This document shows positions 18,430 through 27,066 of a DNA stretch of 64,000 bases, one piece after another. Source of the stretch: Lujinxingia sediminis. GTDB lineage: Bacteria > Myxococcota_A > Bradymonadia > Bradymonadales > Bradymonadaceae. The DNA is taken from the NCBI RefSeq assembly GCF_004005565.1, contig NZ_SADD01000001.1, positions 62,001 to 126,000 of the forward strand, read 5' to 3'. The notes beneath the pieces were generated by a model. That model ran no database searches. It was not told the DNA's origin and saw nothing but the letters and a program-made list of their open reading frames with translations. The stretch's first letter is position 1; the number at the start of each line of letters is the position of its first letter. The position numbers and the translations under genes were made by a program.

Positions 18430-19728
18430 TCAAGGTTGCGCACGTGTGCAGGCGCGGGCGTCGCCGAGCTCGCAGGCGCGCTCCAGTGCGTTGCGGGCGC
18501 CGGCGGAGTCGACGGGGCCGCCCTGGCCAGCCGAGCGCATCTGGGCGGCGAAGGTGCAGGCCTGGAGGTGGCCAAGCTCACAGCCGCGGCTTAAGAGCTC
18601 TCTGCCGCGGGTAAAGTCCGGGTCGGGTTGCCGGGTGTTGAAGTAGATCGCCAGGTTGTAGCACGCCACCGGGACGTTGAGGGCACAGGCGCGCTCAAAG
18701 CCGAAGATCATCTGGGGAGAGGTCTCCTGGCCGGAGGCTGCCTCCAGAAAGGAGCGGGCGTGGTGGAAGCAGCTGTAGCCATGCCAGCGCTCGCAGCCTT
18801 CTTTCCAGAGGGTGCGGGCGGCGCTCAGTTCACCGCTCTGGGCCAGGCGCAAGGCGTGTTCGGAGCAACCGTTGACGTCACCGATCTCGCAGGCGCGGGC
18901 GTAGAGGGCGTCGACTCTGGCCGGCTCGGCCGCGGCGTCTTTGAGGCGGTCGGCGAGCGTGGTGCAGGCCGGGCCATAGTCTGCGGCGCAGGCGTCCTGG
19001 ATGCGGGCCTGAACCTCGGCGACGGGGCGCCCGAGCGTCTCATGAAGTTCGGCCAGGCGCAGGCATCCCTCGGCGTCGTCGAGTTGGCAGGCACGGTTGA
19101 GAAGTTCTTCGGCGCGAGCGGGATCGGAGCCTTCCTCATTGAGGAGGAGGGCGACGGCCAGGTCCATGCAGGCCTTCGGGTCACCCTGCTCGCAGCTCTC
19201 CTCCCACTGCGGGGCGTAGTCGGCAAGCGAGGTGCCGGTGCCGACGTTTCGGGCGTCGGCGCAGCCCTGCTCCTGGCCGAGCTCGCAGGCACGCTCAAAG
19301 AAGTGTCGGGCCTGGTCGGGGTCTTGCGGCACGCTCACGCCCTGGCTGTGGATCAGGCCGAGATCGTGGCAGGCCTCGCCGCGCTCGAGCTGGCAGGCGC
19401 GAGTAAAGAGTTCGATGGCGAGGGGAAGCTCCTTGGCGCGCTCGGTGTCAAACGCCAGGTCATTGGCGAGGCTGTGGCAGGCCTGGGCGTCGCCATCTTC
19501 GCAGAGTGCGGCGCGCGGATCGTCGAGCGTTGCGTAAGCGGGGGCCGGGGAGGCGGGGGACTCGCCGGAGGGGCTATCCACGGAGCTGTGGTGGGCAACG
19601 CTCGGTGATTCTTCTTCGGGGAGGGCGGTGTCTTTCCCGGTGAAAAAGACCCAGGCGCCCAGCGCCACAATCAACACGACCACGATTGGAAGCGTTTTGC
19701 TGCGATTGCCTTTGCTCTTTGCTTGCAT
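18430..19728 (-). CDS. Membrane-anchored Sel1/TPR-like repeat protein, cysteine-rich
   Basis: A 432-residue protein. ATG 19728, preceded by GAGG, is chosen over upstream frame extension because it gives a basic N terminus and one membrane anchor (about residues 12-30, LPIVVVLIVALGAWVFF). The rest is a solenoid of Sel1-like repeats of about 36 residues with paired cysteines (RACELGQEQGC, RACQLDDAEGC, RGCELGHLQAC), as in Helicobacter Hcp proteins, where they form disulfides. It is therefore likely periplasmic or secreted. Partner unknown. It is divergent from the next gene. Confidence 0.85.
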   Translation of the reverse strand: MQAKSKGNRSKTLPIVVVLIVALGAWVFFTGKDTALPEEESPSVAHHSSVDSPSGESPASPAPAYATLDDPRAALCEDGDAQACHSLANDLAFDTERAKELPLAIELFTRACQLERGEACHDLGLIHSQGVSVPQDPDQARHFFERACELGQEQGCADARNVGTGTSLADYAPQWEESCEQGDPKACMDLAVALLLNEEGSDPARAEELLNRACQLDDAEGCLRLAELHETLGRPVAEVQARIQDACAADYGPACTTLADRLKDAAAEPARVDALYARACEIGDVNGCSEHALRLAQSGELSAARTLWKEGCERWHGYSCFHHARSFLEAASGQETSPQMIFGFERACALNVPVACYNLAIYFNTRQPDPDFTRGRELLSRGCELGHLQACTFAAQMRSAGQGGPVDSAGARNALERACELGDARACTRAQP

Positions 19729-19826
19729 GTCGACCTCAGCTGGCGTGGCTTTAAATCCCACAGGGGCCGTGATAATCGCAGAAGCCTCAGGAGAGGTCGA
19801 GGCGCGTTGTGGCAAGTGAGGAAGCG

Positions 19827-20645
19827 ATGAACTCTGATGAACGAAGGGCGAAGAACAACGTCGAGGTAGCGGCGCTGCTGATGCTGCTGATGCTGCCGGG
19901 GGGCTGGGTCGGATGCGATCGTGGTGGAGCGCCCGAGAGTCCGGCGGCGCCCGGTGTGCCGGTGGAGCGTGAGGAGGCACCGGAGGTCGTAGCGCCCGCT
20001 GAACCCGATGTTGACGAGGTGCAACCTTCCGGACCACCGGAAGGCCCCTTGAGTTTTGCCAGTTGGCCGGGGCGAGAAGAGCTGCATACCTTTGATCTGA
20101 TGTGGCTCGGAGGGGAGCGCGAGGTGAGGCTCCATGAGGCCCCGGATGCCAGCTCCGCGCAGGTGGGACAGGCCAGCTGGATGGACACCGAAGAGATCGT
20201 CTGGGAGGACACCCGCGTGCAGGTGCTGGAGCCGACCTCGTACGAGGTCATCCGGGCGCTGGAGTTGGCCGGCCTGGCCTACGATGAGGATTTTGAGGAG
20301 TTGGATGCTGAGGAGGTACGCCTGGCTCTGGAAGAAGGGGAGCAGGTTGCGCTTTATCAGTACGGCGGTGAGGGCACCTGCTTTGTCGGGGCACGCGACC
20401 AGGTCTTGCTCGGGCCGTGTCCGAATGAGGAGATGGGCCTTCGTAAGGTGGCGCGTCCAGACGCGGATGTGCTCCCGCAGGAGCGGGCAGCGCAGGGCGC
20501 AGCGCATCCTGAGGTCAAGGAGCGTTGGAGCCCGCTTGAGCAGCAGTGGTGGGTGAAGGTGCGTCATAACGCCCACAGCGGCTGGATGCGCGTCGATGAC
20601 GCTCCGGTTGAGGTTCATGTTCGCCTTATTGAAGGTTACGAGTAA
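19827..20645 (+). CDS. Putative lipoprotein with SH3-like C terminus
   Basis: A 272-residue protein of unknown function. ATG 19827 follows GAGGAAG. The N terminus has a hydrophobic stretch ending WVGC, a weak lipobox. A Pro/Glu-rich linker (about 35-70) leads into a domain with two SH3b-like segments (REVRLHEAPDASSAQVG and WWVKVRHNAHSGWMRV), a layout common in cell-wall or envelope-binding proteins. It is divergent from the Sel1 gene, with about 98 bases shared for promoters. Lipidation is probable, not certain. Confidence 0.72.
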   Translation: MNSDERRAKNNVEVAALLMLLMLPGGWVGCDRGGAPESPAAPGVPVEREEAPEVVAPAEPDVDEVQPSGPPEGPLSFASWPGREELHTFDLMWLGGEREVRLHEAPDASSAQVGQASWMDTEEIVWEDTRVQVLEPTSYEVIRALELAGLAYDEDFEELDAEEVRLALEEGEQVALYQYGGEGTCFVGARDQVLLGPCPNEEMGLRKVARPDADVLPQERAAQGAAHPEVKERWSPLEQQWWVKVRHNAHSGWMRVDDAPVEVHVRLIEGYE

Positions 20646-20711
20646 GGCGATGATGTGAGGCGCGCCGCCTGTGCGCGGCGATGCAACGCGAGACACGCAC
20701 GGGAGTACAAG

Positions 20712-21599
20712 ATGTCGGGACTACCCCTGAAGTGGGCCATTGCCGGTGACGGGACGTCGCTTGCCTATCGTGACAGCGGCGGCGACGGGGTGCCGGTGGT
20801 TTTCACCAACGGCTACGCCACCTCCACCTACTACTGGGATGCGCTTGTGGCGGCGTTGGGCTCGGAGGTGCGGGCGATCACCTGGGATCTGCGCGGGCAC
20901 GGACGCTCGCAGCCGGCGCGTGAGCCGCAGAGCTTGACGGTAGCCGGGTGTGCCGACGATCTGCGCCGGGTGATGGACGCCGCCGGTGTGGAGCGCGCGG
21001 TGCAGGTGGCGTTTTCATTCGGGTGTCAGATCGTGCTGGAGGCCTGGCGTCTGATGCCCGAGCGGGTAATGGGCCTTGTGCCGATCCTCGGGCCTTTTGA
21101 GCGGCCCTTCGACACGTTGATCAGTCCGAAGGTGGGACCGCAGCTCTTCGAGGTGTTTCGGCGCGTGCGACCCAGGTGGGCCGGAGCGATGCTTAAAGCC
21201 GGCGCGTGGAGCGGGCGTATGCCCGGGGTGCATGGTCTCGCGCAGCTTACGGGCGTGGTGGGGCGAGGCGTTGGCGCCAGAGCGATGCGGCCCTTTTATG
21301 AGACGTTGGGAGGGATTGATGCTGCAAGCTGGCATGCGCTCGGAGTCGCGGCCCAGGCTCACTCGGCGCGTGATCTTCTCGATACGATCGATGTGCCCAC
21401 CCTGGTCATCGCCGGGGGGCGCGACGTCTTCTCACCGGGGGAGCTCGGGCGTGAGATGGCGATGCTGATTCCCGGGGCGCGGTTGATGTGGCTGGAAGAG
21501 GCGACCCACACAGGTTTGCTGGGCCACCCCGAGCCTATCGCCGCGTCGATGCGCACGTATGTGAAGGGGCTTGCCACGCCCGCCGCTCCGGCTGCATAG
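20712..21599 (+). CDS. Alpha/beta-hydrolase fold protein
   Basis: A 295-residue hydrolase. ATG 20712 gives MSGLPLKWAIAGDGTSLAYR, the usual start for the family. Motifs are the oxyanion region VVFTNGYATS (N in place of the usual H of HG), WDLRGHGRSQ, the nucleophile elbow FSFGC (Ser at about residue 102), the acid in AGGRDVFSPG and the histidine in EEATHTGLLGHPE. Substrate unknown. The gene is 66 bases after the SH3-like lipoprotein and in the same direction. Confidence 0.85.
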   Translation: MSGLPLKWAIAGDGTSLAYRDSGGDGVPVVFTNGYATSTYYWDALVAALGSEVRAITWDLRGHGRSQPAREPQSLTVAGCADDLRRVMDAAGVERAVQVAFSFGCQIVLEAWRLMPERVMGLVPILGPFERPFDTLISPKVGPQLFEVFRRVRPRWAGAMLKAGAWSGRMPGVHGLAQLTGVVGRGVGARAMRPFYETLGGIDAASWHALGVAAQAHSARDLLDTIDVPTLVIAGGRDVFSPGELGREMAMLIPGARLMWLEEATHTGLLGHPEPIAASMRTYVKGLATPAAPAA

Positions 21600-21623
21600 C
21601 GGGAGCCTGCGGACGTGACTTCG

Positions 21624-21653
21624 GACTGAGGGCCGGCTGACTGAGGGCCGGCC
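21624..21653. repeat. 15-bp tandem duplication
   Basis: GACTGAGGGCCGGCT at 21624-21638 is followed immediately by a copy differing in the last base. It lies between two convergent stops. Probably a replication slip; no function is inferred. Confidence 0.7.
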
Positions 21654-21668
21654 TGCGAGGCCGAGGGC

Positions 21669-21983
21669 TCAGTCTTCGGGAAGCTCCAACTCGATCTCAT
21701 CGAATTGAACCTGGAGCTCGTCCACCTCGCGCTGAATCTCTTGCTCAAGCTCGGTGAGCACCTCGACGGCGTTCTCGGAGTTGAGCGTCTCCAGGGCTTG
21801 CTCCTGGTACTCCATCTGGCGTTTGGAGAGCGGGGTGTTGATGGAGGACTTGATCGTTTCTTTCTCGTCCTTGAGGTCGGACTCCTCAACGTGAATCGGC
21901 TCTTCGGGCTCCGATTTCTTGCAGGCTGTCGTGGTGATCAGGAGCATGGCGAGTAGGGTGTAGAAAAGATAGCGGGTCATCAT
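21669..21983 (-). CDS. Small coiled-coil lipoprotein
   Basis: A 104-residue lipoprotein. The start is ATG 21983 or the next ATG at 21980; both lie in the TGATGATG junction with the upstream gene's stop, so translation is coupled. The lipobox is ITTTAC. The mature part is charged and strongly helical (LEQEIQREVDELQVQFDEIE), a likely coiled coil. No known family recognised. It forms an operon with the 167-residue secreted protein before it, and the pair probably acts together in the envelope. Confidence 0.75.
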   Translation of the reverse strand: MMTRYLFYTLLAMLLITTTACKKSEPEEPIHVEESDLKDEKETIKSSINTPLSKRQMEYQEQALETLNSENAVEVLTELEQEIQREVDELQVQFDEIELELPED

Positions 21984-22486
21984 CACTCTCCGGTGGTATC
22001 GGTCTGGGGGATGATACCGGTTAATTCCGTGGTGGTGGCGCGATGGTAGGTGCGCCACATGAAGTAGCGTCGCAGTTCCAGGTCGCGGGCGGCCAGAGCG
22101 CGATCGATCAACGCCTGATCTTGATTTTGCTCGCCGATTTGCTTGATGCGATCAAGCTTCGCCAGGCGCTCCATATGGGTGCGACGCGCTTCAATACCTG
22201 CTCTGATCGCAGGGTGATCGGTGTTGTTGCGGAGCATCTCGCGGTGGGCGGCGCGCTCGGCGCGTTGCTGCTGGATCATGACGCGACGCTCCTCTCGCAT
22301 CACCTTGAGATGTTCGGCATTGAAGAGGGCATCGCCGGGCCGGTATTTCGCTTCTGTTGCCGGGGTGTTTTCGTCGGTGCTGGAGTCCTGGGCGCTGGCG
22401 AGCTGCGTCGAGAAGATTCCGACGGCGAAGATCGCGGTCAGCAGAGCTGTGCGCAGGTTTCGGAAGTTGGCGATGGGGGTAGGCAT
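21983..22486 (-). CDS. Secreted helical protein of unknown function
   Basis: A 167-residue protein. ATG 22486 is chosen because it starts just before a signal peptide (NFRNLRTALLTAIFAVGIFS, cleavage near ASAQ); a longer frame from 22555 would bury it. The mature part is Arg/Glu-rich and almost all helical (LKVMREERRVMIQQQRAERA). It resembles periplasmic Spy/CpxP-like or DUF helical proteins in composition only. Its TGA overlaps the next lipoprotein's ATG. It is divergent from msrB, sharing about 165 bases of promoter DNA. Confidence 0.72.
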   Translation of the reverse strand: MPTPIANFRNLRTALLTAIFAVGIFSTQLASAQDSSTDENTPATEAKYRPGDALFNAEHLKVMREERRVMIQQQRAERAAHREMLRNNTDHPAIRAGIEARRTHMERLAKLDRIKQIGEQNQDQALIDRALAARDLELRRYFMWRTYHRATTTELTGIIPQTDTTGE

Positions 22487-22650
22487 TACGATTACCTGGG
22501 CTGTGAGAAGCGGCGGTGAAGGACGAGGCCGTCCTTCTGGAAGTTTCTGGGTCATGTGTAGTGTTAGATCCCTTCGTGGGGAGTATGCAAGCAGTGGCAG
22601 AAAAGCGGGGCTGCAAAAGTTATAAAAAGGTTCTTCAGCAAGGAGCGAAC

Positions 22651-23079
22651 ATGAGTGACGAACGTGAACCAAAACCGCAGTTTGAGGTTGAGCGCAGCGA
22701 AGAGGAGTGGCGTGAGATTCTGGGGGAGGAGGCCTACCGGGTGACCCGCCAGTGCGGCACCGAACCGCCCTTTAGCGGGAAGTACTACAATCACAAGGGC
22801 GACGGCGTGTATACGTGCGTGGCCTGTGGCGCGTCGCTCTTTGATTCAAGTACCAAATATGACTCGGGCAGCGGTTGGCCGAGTTTTTATGATGCGATCG
22901 ATGCGCAACGCGTGATGACACGCCAGGATCGCTCCCACGGGATGGTACGGACCGAGATCTTATGCGCGAGTTGCGGGGCGCATCTGGGGCACGTTTTTCC
23001 CGACGGCCCGGCACCGACGGGCATGCGTTTTTGTGTGAACTCGGCGGCGCTCAACTTTGAGCCGCGGGAGGAGGGCTGA
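22651..23079 (+). CDS. msrB: Peptide methionine-(R)-sulfoxide reductase MsrB
   Basis: Reduces protein-bound methionine-R-sulfoxide, 142 residues. ATG 22651 follows AAGGAG by 6 bases. The zinc site is formed by CVAC and CASC, the active site by RFCVNSAAL with the catalytic cysteine, and GSGWPSF is intact. An A/T-rich GTTATAAAAAGG lies upstream and may be part of its promoter. Its stop TGA overlaps the ATG of the next gene, which reduces free methionine sulfoxide. The cytosolic location follows from the lack of a signal peptide. Confidence 0.96.
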   Translation: MSDEREPKPQFEVERSEEEWREILGEEAYRVTRQCGTEPPFSGKYYNHKGDGVYTCVACGASLFDSSTKYDSGSGWPSFYDAIDAQRVMTRQDRSHGMVRTEILCASCGAHLGHVFPDGPAPTGMRFCVNSAALNFEPREEG

Positions 23080-23651
23080 TGGAGGCGCCGCTGCCGCGGG
23101 GGCAGTCGCGGGCTGAGAGGCGAGCGAGGTACCGGGAGGTCGCTGAGCGTTTGCATGCGCTTTTGGAGGGAGAGAGCGATGAGGTGGCGATGTTGGCTAC
23201 GGTGGTCTGCGAGTTGCATCACGCCTTTGAGGACTTTGATTGGACCGGGTTCTACCGCGTGACCTCGCCGGGGATGCTTAAGGTGGGGCCTTATCAGGGG
23301 GGGCACGGGTGTCTGACGATTCCCTTTGAGCGCGGGGTTTGCGGACGTGCCGCGCGCACTGCTGAGGTTCAGCGGGTCGACGATGTGCGGGCCGATGAGG
23401 CGCATATTGCGTGCTCGGCCACGACGCGCTCGGAGATCGTGGTGCCGGTTTGCCTGGCCGATGGCCAGGTGGTGGCGGTGCTTGATGTGGACTCGGATCG
23501 ACCGGCGGCCTTCGATGAGGTGGATGCGTCGGAACTCGGCGGGATCTGCGCGATGCTCGGCGTGCGTCTGAGTGGCTCATGTGTGGTGCGAGCTCCGGGG
23601 ATGGGACTGGGGGGAGAGCGTCGCGCCGGAGCATCAGGTGCGTTAGAGTAG
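23079..23651 (+). CDS. Free methionine-(R)-sulfoxide reductase, GAF-type (fRMsr)
   Basis: Reduces free Met-R-sulfoxide, 190 residues. The GAF fold shows DFDWTGFYRV, LKVGPYQG, HGCLTIPFERGVCG and HIACSATTRSEIVVPV. All three cysteines used by the YebR/fRMsr family (HGC, GVC, IAC) are present. A 30-residue C-terminal tail after the GAF core is not conserved. The ATG overlaps the msrB stop (TGATG), so translation is coupled and the two enzymes cover both forms of the R-isomer. Confidence 0.9.
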   Translation: MEAPLPRGQSRAERRARYREVAERLHALLEGESDEVAMLATVVCELHHAFEDFDWTGFYRVTSPGMLKVGPYQGGHGCLTIPFERGVCGRAARTAEVQRVDDVRADEAHIACSATTRSEIVVPVCLADGQVVAVLDVDSDRPAAFDEVDASELGGICAMLGVRLSGSCVVRAPGMGLGGERRAGASGALE

Positions 23652-23685
23652 GCCATGGTCTGGCTTATATGATGCGAGGTGAGTT

Positions 23686-24699
23686 TTGGGGATTCTTGAT
23701 CTGCATGTCGACTCGATTATTCAGCAGCGCCTTTTCGGCTACGACCTTCGCAAGAAGCATCGTCGGGGGATCGGCGGGCAGCCTCTCTTCTGGCATGCAG
23801 ATATCCCGCGGATGCTCGAAGCCGATTACAGCGGGGCGTGTCTGGGGATCCACTACTGGCCGGTAGAGCGGGAGGGGGGCTGGCGGGAGCTCAAGAAGCA
23901 AGTGGCCTACCTCGATGCGCTCTGTGCCGAAGATGATCGGGTGGAGCGGGTGTGGGGCGCGGCAGAATGGGCGGCTTCGAAGACGCGCTCGGGGCGCCTG
24001 GGGCTTGGACCGGGCGTGGAGGGGGCTCATATGCTCAACGCGAAGATCGAGCGTGTGCGAGAGCTCGCGGAGATGGGCGTGGGATATCTGACCCTGACCC
24101 ATTTCTCAGCCAACTCGGCGGCGACGCCTTCGATGGGACGCGGAGCCAATGAGCGAGATGGGCTCACCGCGTTTGGGCGAAGGCTTGTGGAGGAACTCAA
24201 CCGCTTTGGAGTCGTCGTCGATCTGGCCCACGTGAATAACCCCTGTGTGCTCGATGCCTGTGAGGTGAGTCAGGCGCCGGTGATGTGCACGCATACCGGG
24301 GCGAAGGGGGTGTTTGAGCACCCACGCAACATCAGCGACAGGGCCATTGATGCCATCGCGAAGACGGGTGGGGTGATGGGGGTGATCTTTGCTCCTCGCT
24401 ATTTGAGCGGGCGCTGGAGGGCCACCAGTGAGGTGGCCCTTGATCATCTCGACTATTTTGTGCAGCGGGTGGGGGTGGAGCATGTGGCGCTGGGCTCGGA
24501 TTACGACGGGTGGTTGCCCACGATCCTGGCCGATCATCATGATTGCCGTGATATTCAGACGATGATCGAGGGCATGCGCCGCCGCGGCTATGACGACGAC
24601 GCGATTGAGAAGATCAGCGAGGGCAACGCACGCCGCGTCTTTGCCGAGGTGGCTCGTCGGGCCAGTGAGGAGCCCGGACACGCGGGGGCTACGGCCTGA
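23686..24699 (+). CDS. Membrane dipeptidase (renal dipeptidase family, M19)
   Basis: Zinc dipeptidase, 337 residues. It starts at TTG 23686 behind GAGGTGA and reads MGILDLHVDSI, the metal-binding HxD of the family. Further conserved segments are GVEGAHML (bridging Glu), LTLTHFSANS, VDLAHVN, CTHTGAKGV, and GSDYDGW near the C terminus. No signal peptide is seen, so it is likely cytoplasmic. It may use peptides with D-residues. It lies 34 bases after the fRMsr gene and may be part of the same transcript. Confidence 0.92.
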   Translation: MGILDLHVDSIIQQRLFGYDLRKKHRRGIGGQPLFWHADIPRMLEADYSGACLGIHYWPVEREGGWRELKKQVAYLDALCAEDDRVERVWGAAEWAASKTRSGRLGLGPGVEGAHMLNAKIERVRELAEMGVGYLTLTHFSANSAATPSMGRGANERDGLTAFGRRLVEELNRFGVVVDLAHVNNPCVLDACEVSQAPVMCTHTGAKGVFEHPRNISDRAIDAIAKTGGVMGVIFAPRYLSGRWRATSEVALDHLDYFVQRVGVEHVALGSDYDGWLPTILADHHDCRDIQTMIEGMRRRGYDDDAIEKISEGNARRVFAEVARRASEEPGHAGATA

Positions 24700-24747
24700 T
24701 GGTGTGACGCTTTAGCCCTCGCAGGCGCGGTCGAACGCCGCGCTGGC

Positions 24748-25347
24748 TCAGCGCAGGCGCGCGGCGGCGTCTTCGATGCGCTGACGTGCGATGGGGTTGG
24801 GCTCCTGCTCGATAGCGATGTCGAGGATCTTGAAGGCTTCATCGCTGTTGAGCCGCCCCAGTGCGGCCGCCGCGCTGATGCGAACCTGCACATTGTCATG
24901 CTCAAGTACAAAAGGTGTGAGTTCGCCCACGGCGCGCTCACCAAAGCTGTTGGCAAGCAAGGGGAGCAGGGTGTGCAGCAGGCTCTCATCGGTCTGCGGG
25001 TTGTCGAGCAGGCCGGCAAGGTAGTTGAAGGTGGCGTCGTCGGCCCAGTAGCCCAGAGCGATCAGGGCGCGCTCGCGGTGAAATGCGAAGGCGTCTTCGT
25101 CGCGGGCGATGCGCTCCACGAAGTAGCGCGCGCGCGGGGTCAGGCCTTCAAGCTGCTTGAGGGTGGGCGCGCGGTGATGCTGGGAGAGGAGCATCAACAC
25201 CGCCTCTTCGATATGGGCGTCGCGGGCAGCGCTGGCATCGTCGCTGACGCCGGGGGCGGAGGTGTCGGAAGGTTTGGCGGCAGGCTCAGCGTTGGCGCCG
25301 GTGGCCAGCAGGCTGAGCAAGGTCAGTGCGATCAGAAAGAGCTTCAT
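24748..25347 (-). CDS. Secreted HEAT-repeat-like protein
   Basis: A 199-residue protein. The signal peptide (MKLFLIALTLLSLLATGANA) is cleaved before EPAAK. A disordered Ser/Asp stretch follows, then two-helix repeats (RALIALGYWADDATFNYLAG, VRISAAAALGRLNSDEAFKI) typical of HEAT/PBS-lyase scaffolds. No enzyme motif is seen. It is convergent with the dipeptidase gene (48 bases between stops). Function unknown. Confidence 0.78.
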   Translation of the reverse strand: MKLFLIALTLLSLLATGANAEPAAKPSDTSAPGVSDDASAARDAHIEEAVLMLLSQHHRAPTLKQLEGLTPRARYFVERIARDEDAFAFHRERALIALGYWADDATFNYLAGLLDNPQTDESLLHTLLPLLANSFGERAVGELTPFVLEHDNVQVRISAAAALGRLNSDEAFKILDIAIEQEPNPIARQRIEDAAARLR

Positions 25348-25421
25348 GGCGGGGCCTTATCAAATACGAAAACGTCGGCGTGAGCAGCGATGCTGGTGGC
25401 AGCGGGGGCGCTTTTTAGAGC

Positions 25422-26924
25422 TTATTTGACCAGCGGGTTCACACCGATCGTATGGGCCTGATCGGCGGTGATGATGAAGTTGTCGGGATCGGCCAGCGGG
25501 AACATCAGGTTGCCGAGATCGGGGCAACTCTCCGGGAACCCTTCGGTGCAGCGCGGGGTGTCATCGAGAGGATCGAAGTGTCGCGCGGTGGATTCGGTGG
25601 TGTGAAAAAGCCCCAGGAAGTGGCCGAGCTCGTGGGCGATGATGTTGGCGGTGAAGCCGTTGCCATTGAAGCGGCTGCCACCGCGGCCGATGTACTCGCC
25701 GGTGAGCGCTACGCCGCTGATGCCAGAGCCGTGCAGGGCGGGGGCGCCGGGGATGCCCATCGAGATGCCAAGGGTTCCGGCGGAGTCGGTGAAATCAAAG
25801 CTCTGCACAAGAATCAGGTTGGCGCTGAGCATGCTGTCGGCGTCGTTGCCCGGCGCTTCGGTGAGCATGGCCAGACGCGCCACGTCCGCTTCGCTGCGTA
25901 CGATGCTGTAGGCCGCTTCGGCCTCTTCCGGTACTGAGAAATAGCGCACCTGACCCAGCGAGACGTTGGCCTGGTTGTAGATGGCTTCGACCGCGGCCAG
26001 GATCTCTTGCAGATCGTCGTGGTTGGCGGCGGTGTTGGCGTTGAGTCCCAGATAACTCAAGCCGACCAGGTAAATGTTCAGATCGATCTCGGTGCCGCGG
26101 GTGGGGCGCTCGAGCAGGTAGTGGCAGACCTCGGAGTCGTCGGTGCTCAGGCGGTAGGTGTGCGCCCCCTCCCGGATCTTGCCAATGTCGTCGGGGACTG
26201 CCGGGAAAATAGTGGGGTTGATAAAGCCAAAAAGCTGCGAGCCTGTGGCCTGAAAGCCGTTTTCCTGACGCAGATTAAATGAGGTGCCGTCGAGATCGGA
26301 TGTGACCGAGCTGGGAAAGAGCCGTCGCCCGGACGAGACAAAGGGCACCACGGTGTAGGAGTGAAGATCGTCGGAGACGTCAAAGGCCAGGTCGGCGCGC
26401 CCTCCCGGAGCGGGGGTGCAGGTGACCTCGAAGGGGAAGTCATCGCCGGTGCCCTCGAAGGGGGGCGCGGGGTTGGGAGCGCAGTACCCTTCACTTTGTG
26501 AGAGGGCCTGGCAGACGTAGCCCTCGCGGCACGCGTCGTTGGAGGTGCACAGACGCACGCAGAAGTTGGAGCCGCGCCCGGGAAGCAGGCATGCGTTGTT
26601 CTCGCCATCGCTCTGACAGTCTTCGCGGGTGTTGCAATCGACGGTGGTGCAGTAGCCGCCGGGCCAGTCGGGTGCGGGAGCGCAGAACCCGCTTCGGCAG
26701 CTGGCATCGCTCTCGCAGGCCTCCCCGTCGACGCTGCCGCTACTGGCGTCGGGGGTAGCATCGATGTCGGTATCCGGTTGGGTTGTGGGGTCGGAAGCGT
26801 CCGGAACGGGGTCTTCGATGATGATGATCGGCTGCTCTGGGCTCGGCTCGGATGATTGAGAACAGGCAACGACCAGGCCCATAAGGCCAGGCATCAGAAG
26901 GGGCGCGAAAGGGAATGGACGCAT
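25422..26924 (-). CDS. Lipoprotein metzincin-type zinc metalloprotease
   Basis: A 500-residue surface or periplasmic protease. I chose ATG 26924; the open frame starts one codon earlier with TTG. The lipobox is VVAC. A Pro/Asp linker and a cysteine-rich section (about residues 65-150, with about 14 Cys in repeats such as ESDASCRSGFC and TSNDACREGYVC) lead into the catalytic domain. The zinc site HELGHFLGLFH fits the metzincin HExxHxxGxxH form, near residue 435. Such proteins suit a predatory or scavenging lifestyle, an inference. No operon partner. Confidence 0.87.
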   Translation of the reverse strand: MRPFPFAPLLMPGLMGLVVACSQSSEPSPEQPIIIIEDPVPDASDPTTQPDTDIDATPDASSGSVDGEACESDASCRSGFCAPAPDWPGGYCTTVDCNTREDCQSDGENNACLLPGRGSNFCVRLCTSNDACREGYVCQALSQSEGYCAPNPAPPFEGTGDDFPFEVTCTPAPGGRADLAFDVSDDLHSYTVVPFVSSGRRLFPSSVTSDLDGTSFNLRQENGFQATGSQLFGFINPTIFPAVPDDIGKIREGAHTYRLSTDDSEVCHYLLERPTRGTEIDLNIYLVGLSYLGLNANTAANHDDLQEILAAVEAIYNQANVSLGQVRYFSVPEEAEAAYSIVRSEADVARLAMLTEAPGNDADSMLSANLILVQSFDFTDSAGTLGISMGIPGAPALHGSGISGVALTGEYIGRGGSRFNGNGFTANIIAHELGHFLGLFHTTESTARHFDPLDDTPRCTEGFPESCPDLGNLMFPLADPDNFIITADQAHTIGVNPLVK

Positions 26925-27066
26925 CAAAAGCTCACAGCAAAAAGGTACATAGCCCTGCCGACGAGGGCTTATCAGTCGGATAATGTAGGGAAAAGGGGGC
27001 GAAATTCCAAGAAGCGGTCGGGTAAAGATTGGTATGAGTTAGCGCTGGCTTGCGGACTTCCGCGGG

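Noticed and set aside
21624-21653. Insertion-sequence target duplication
   Set aside because: Two 15-bp copies touch each other with nothing inserted between them, so this is a simple tandem duplication.
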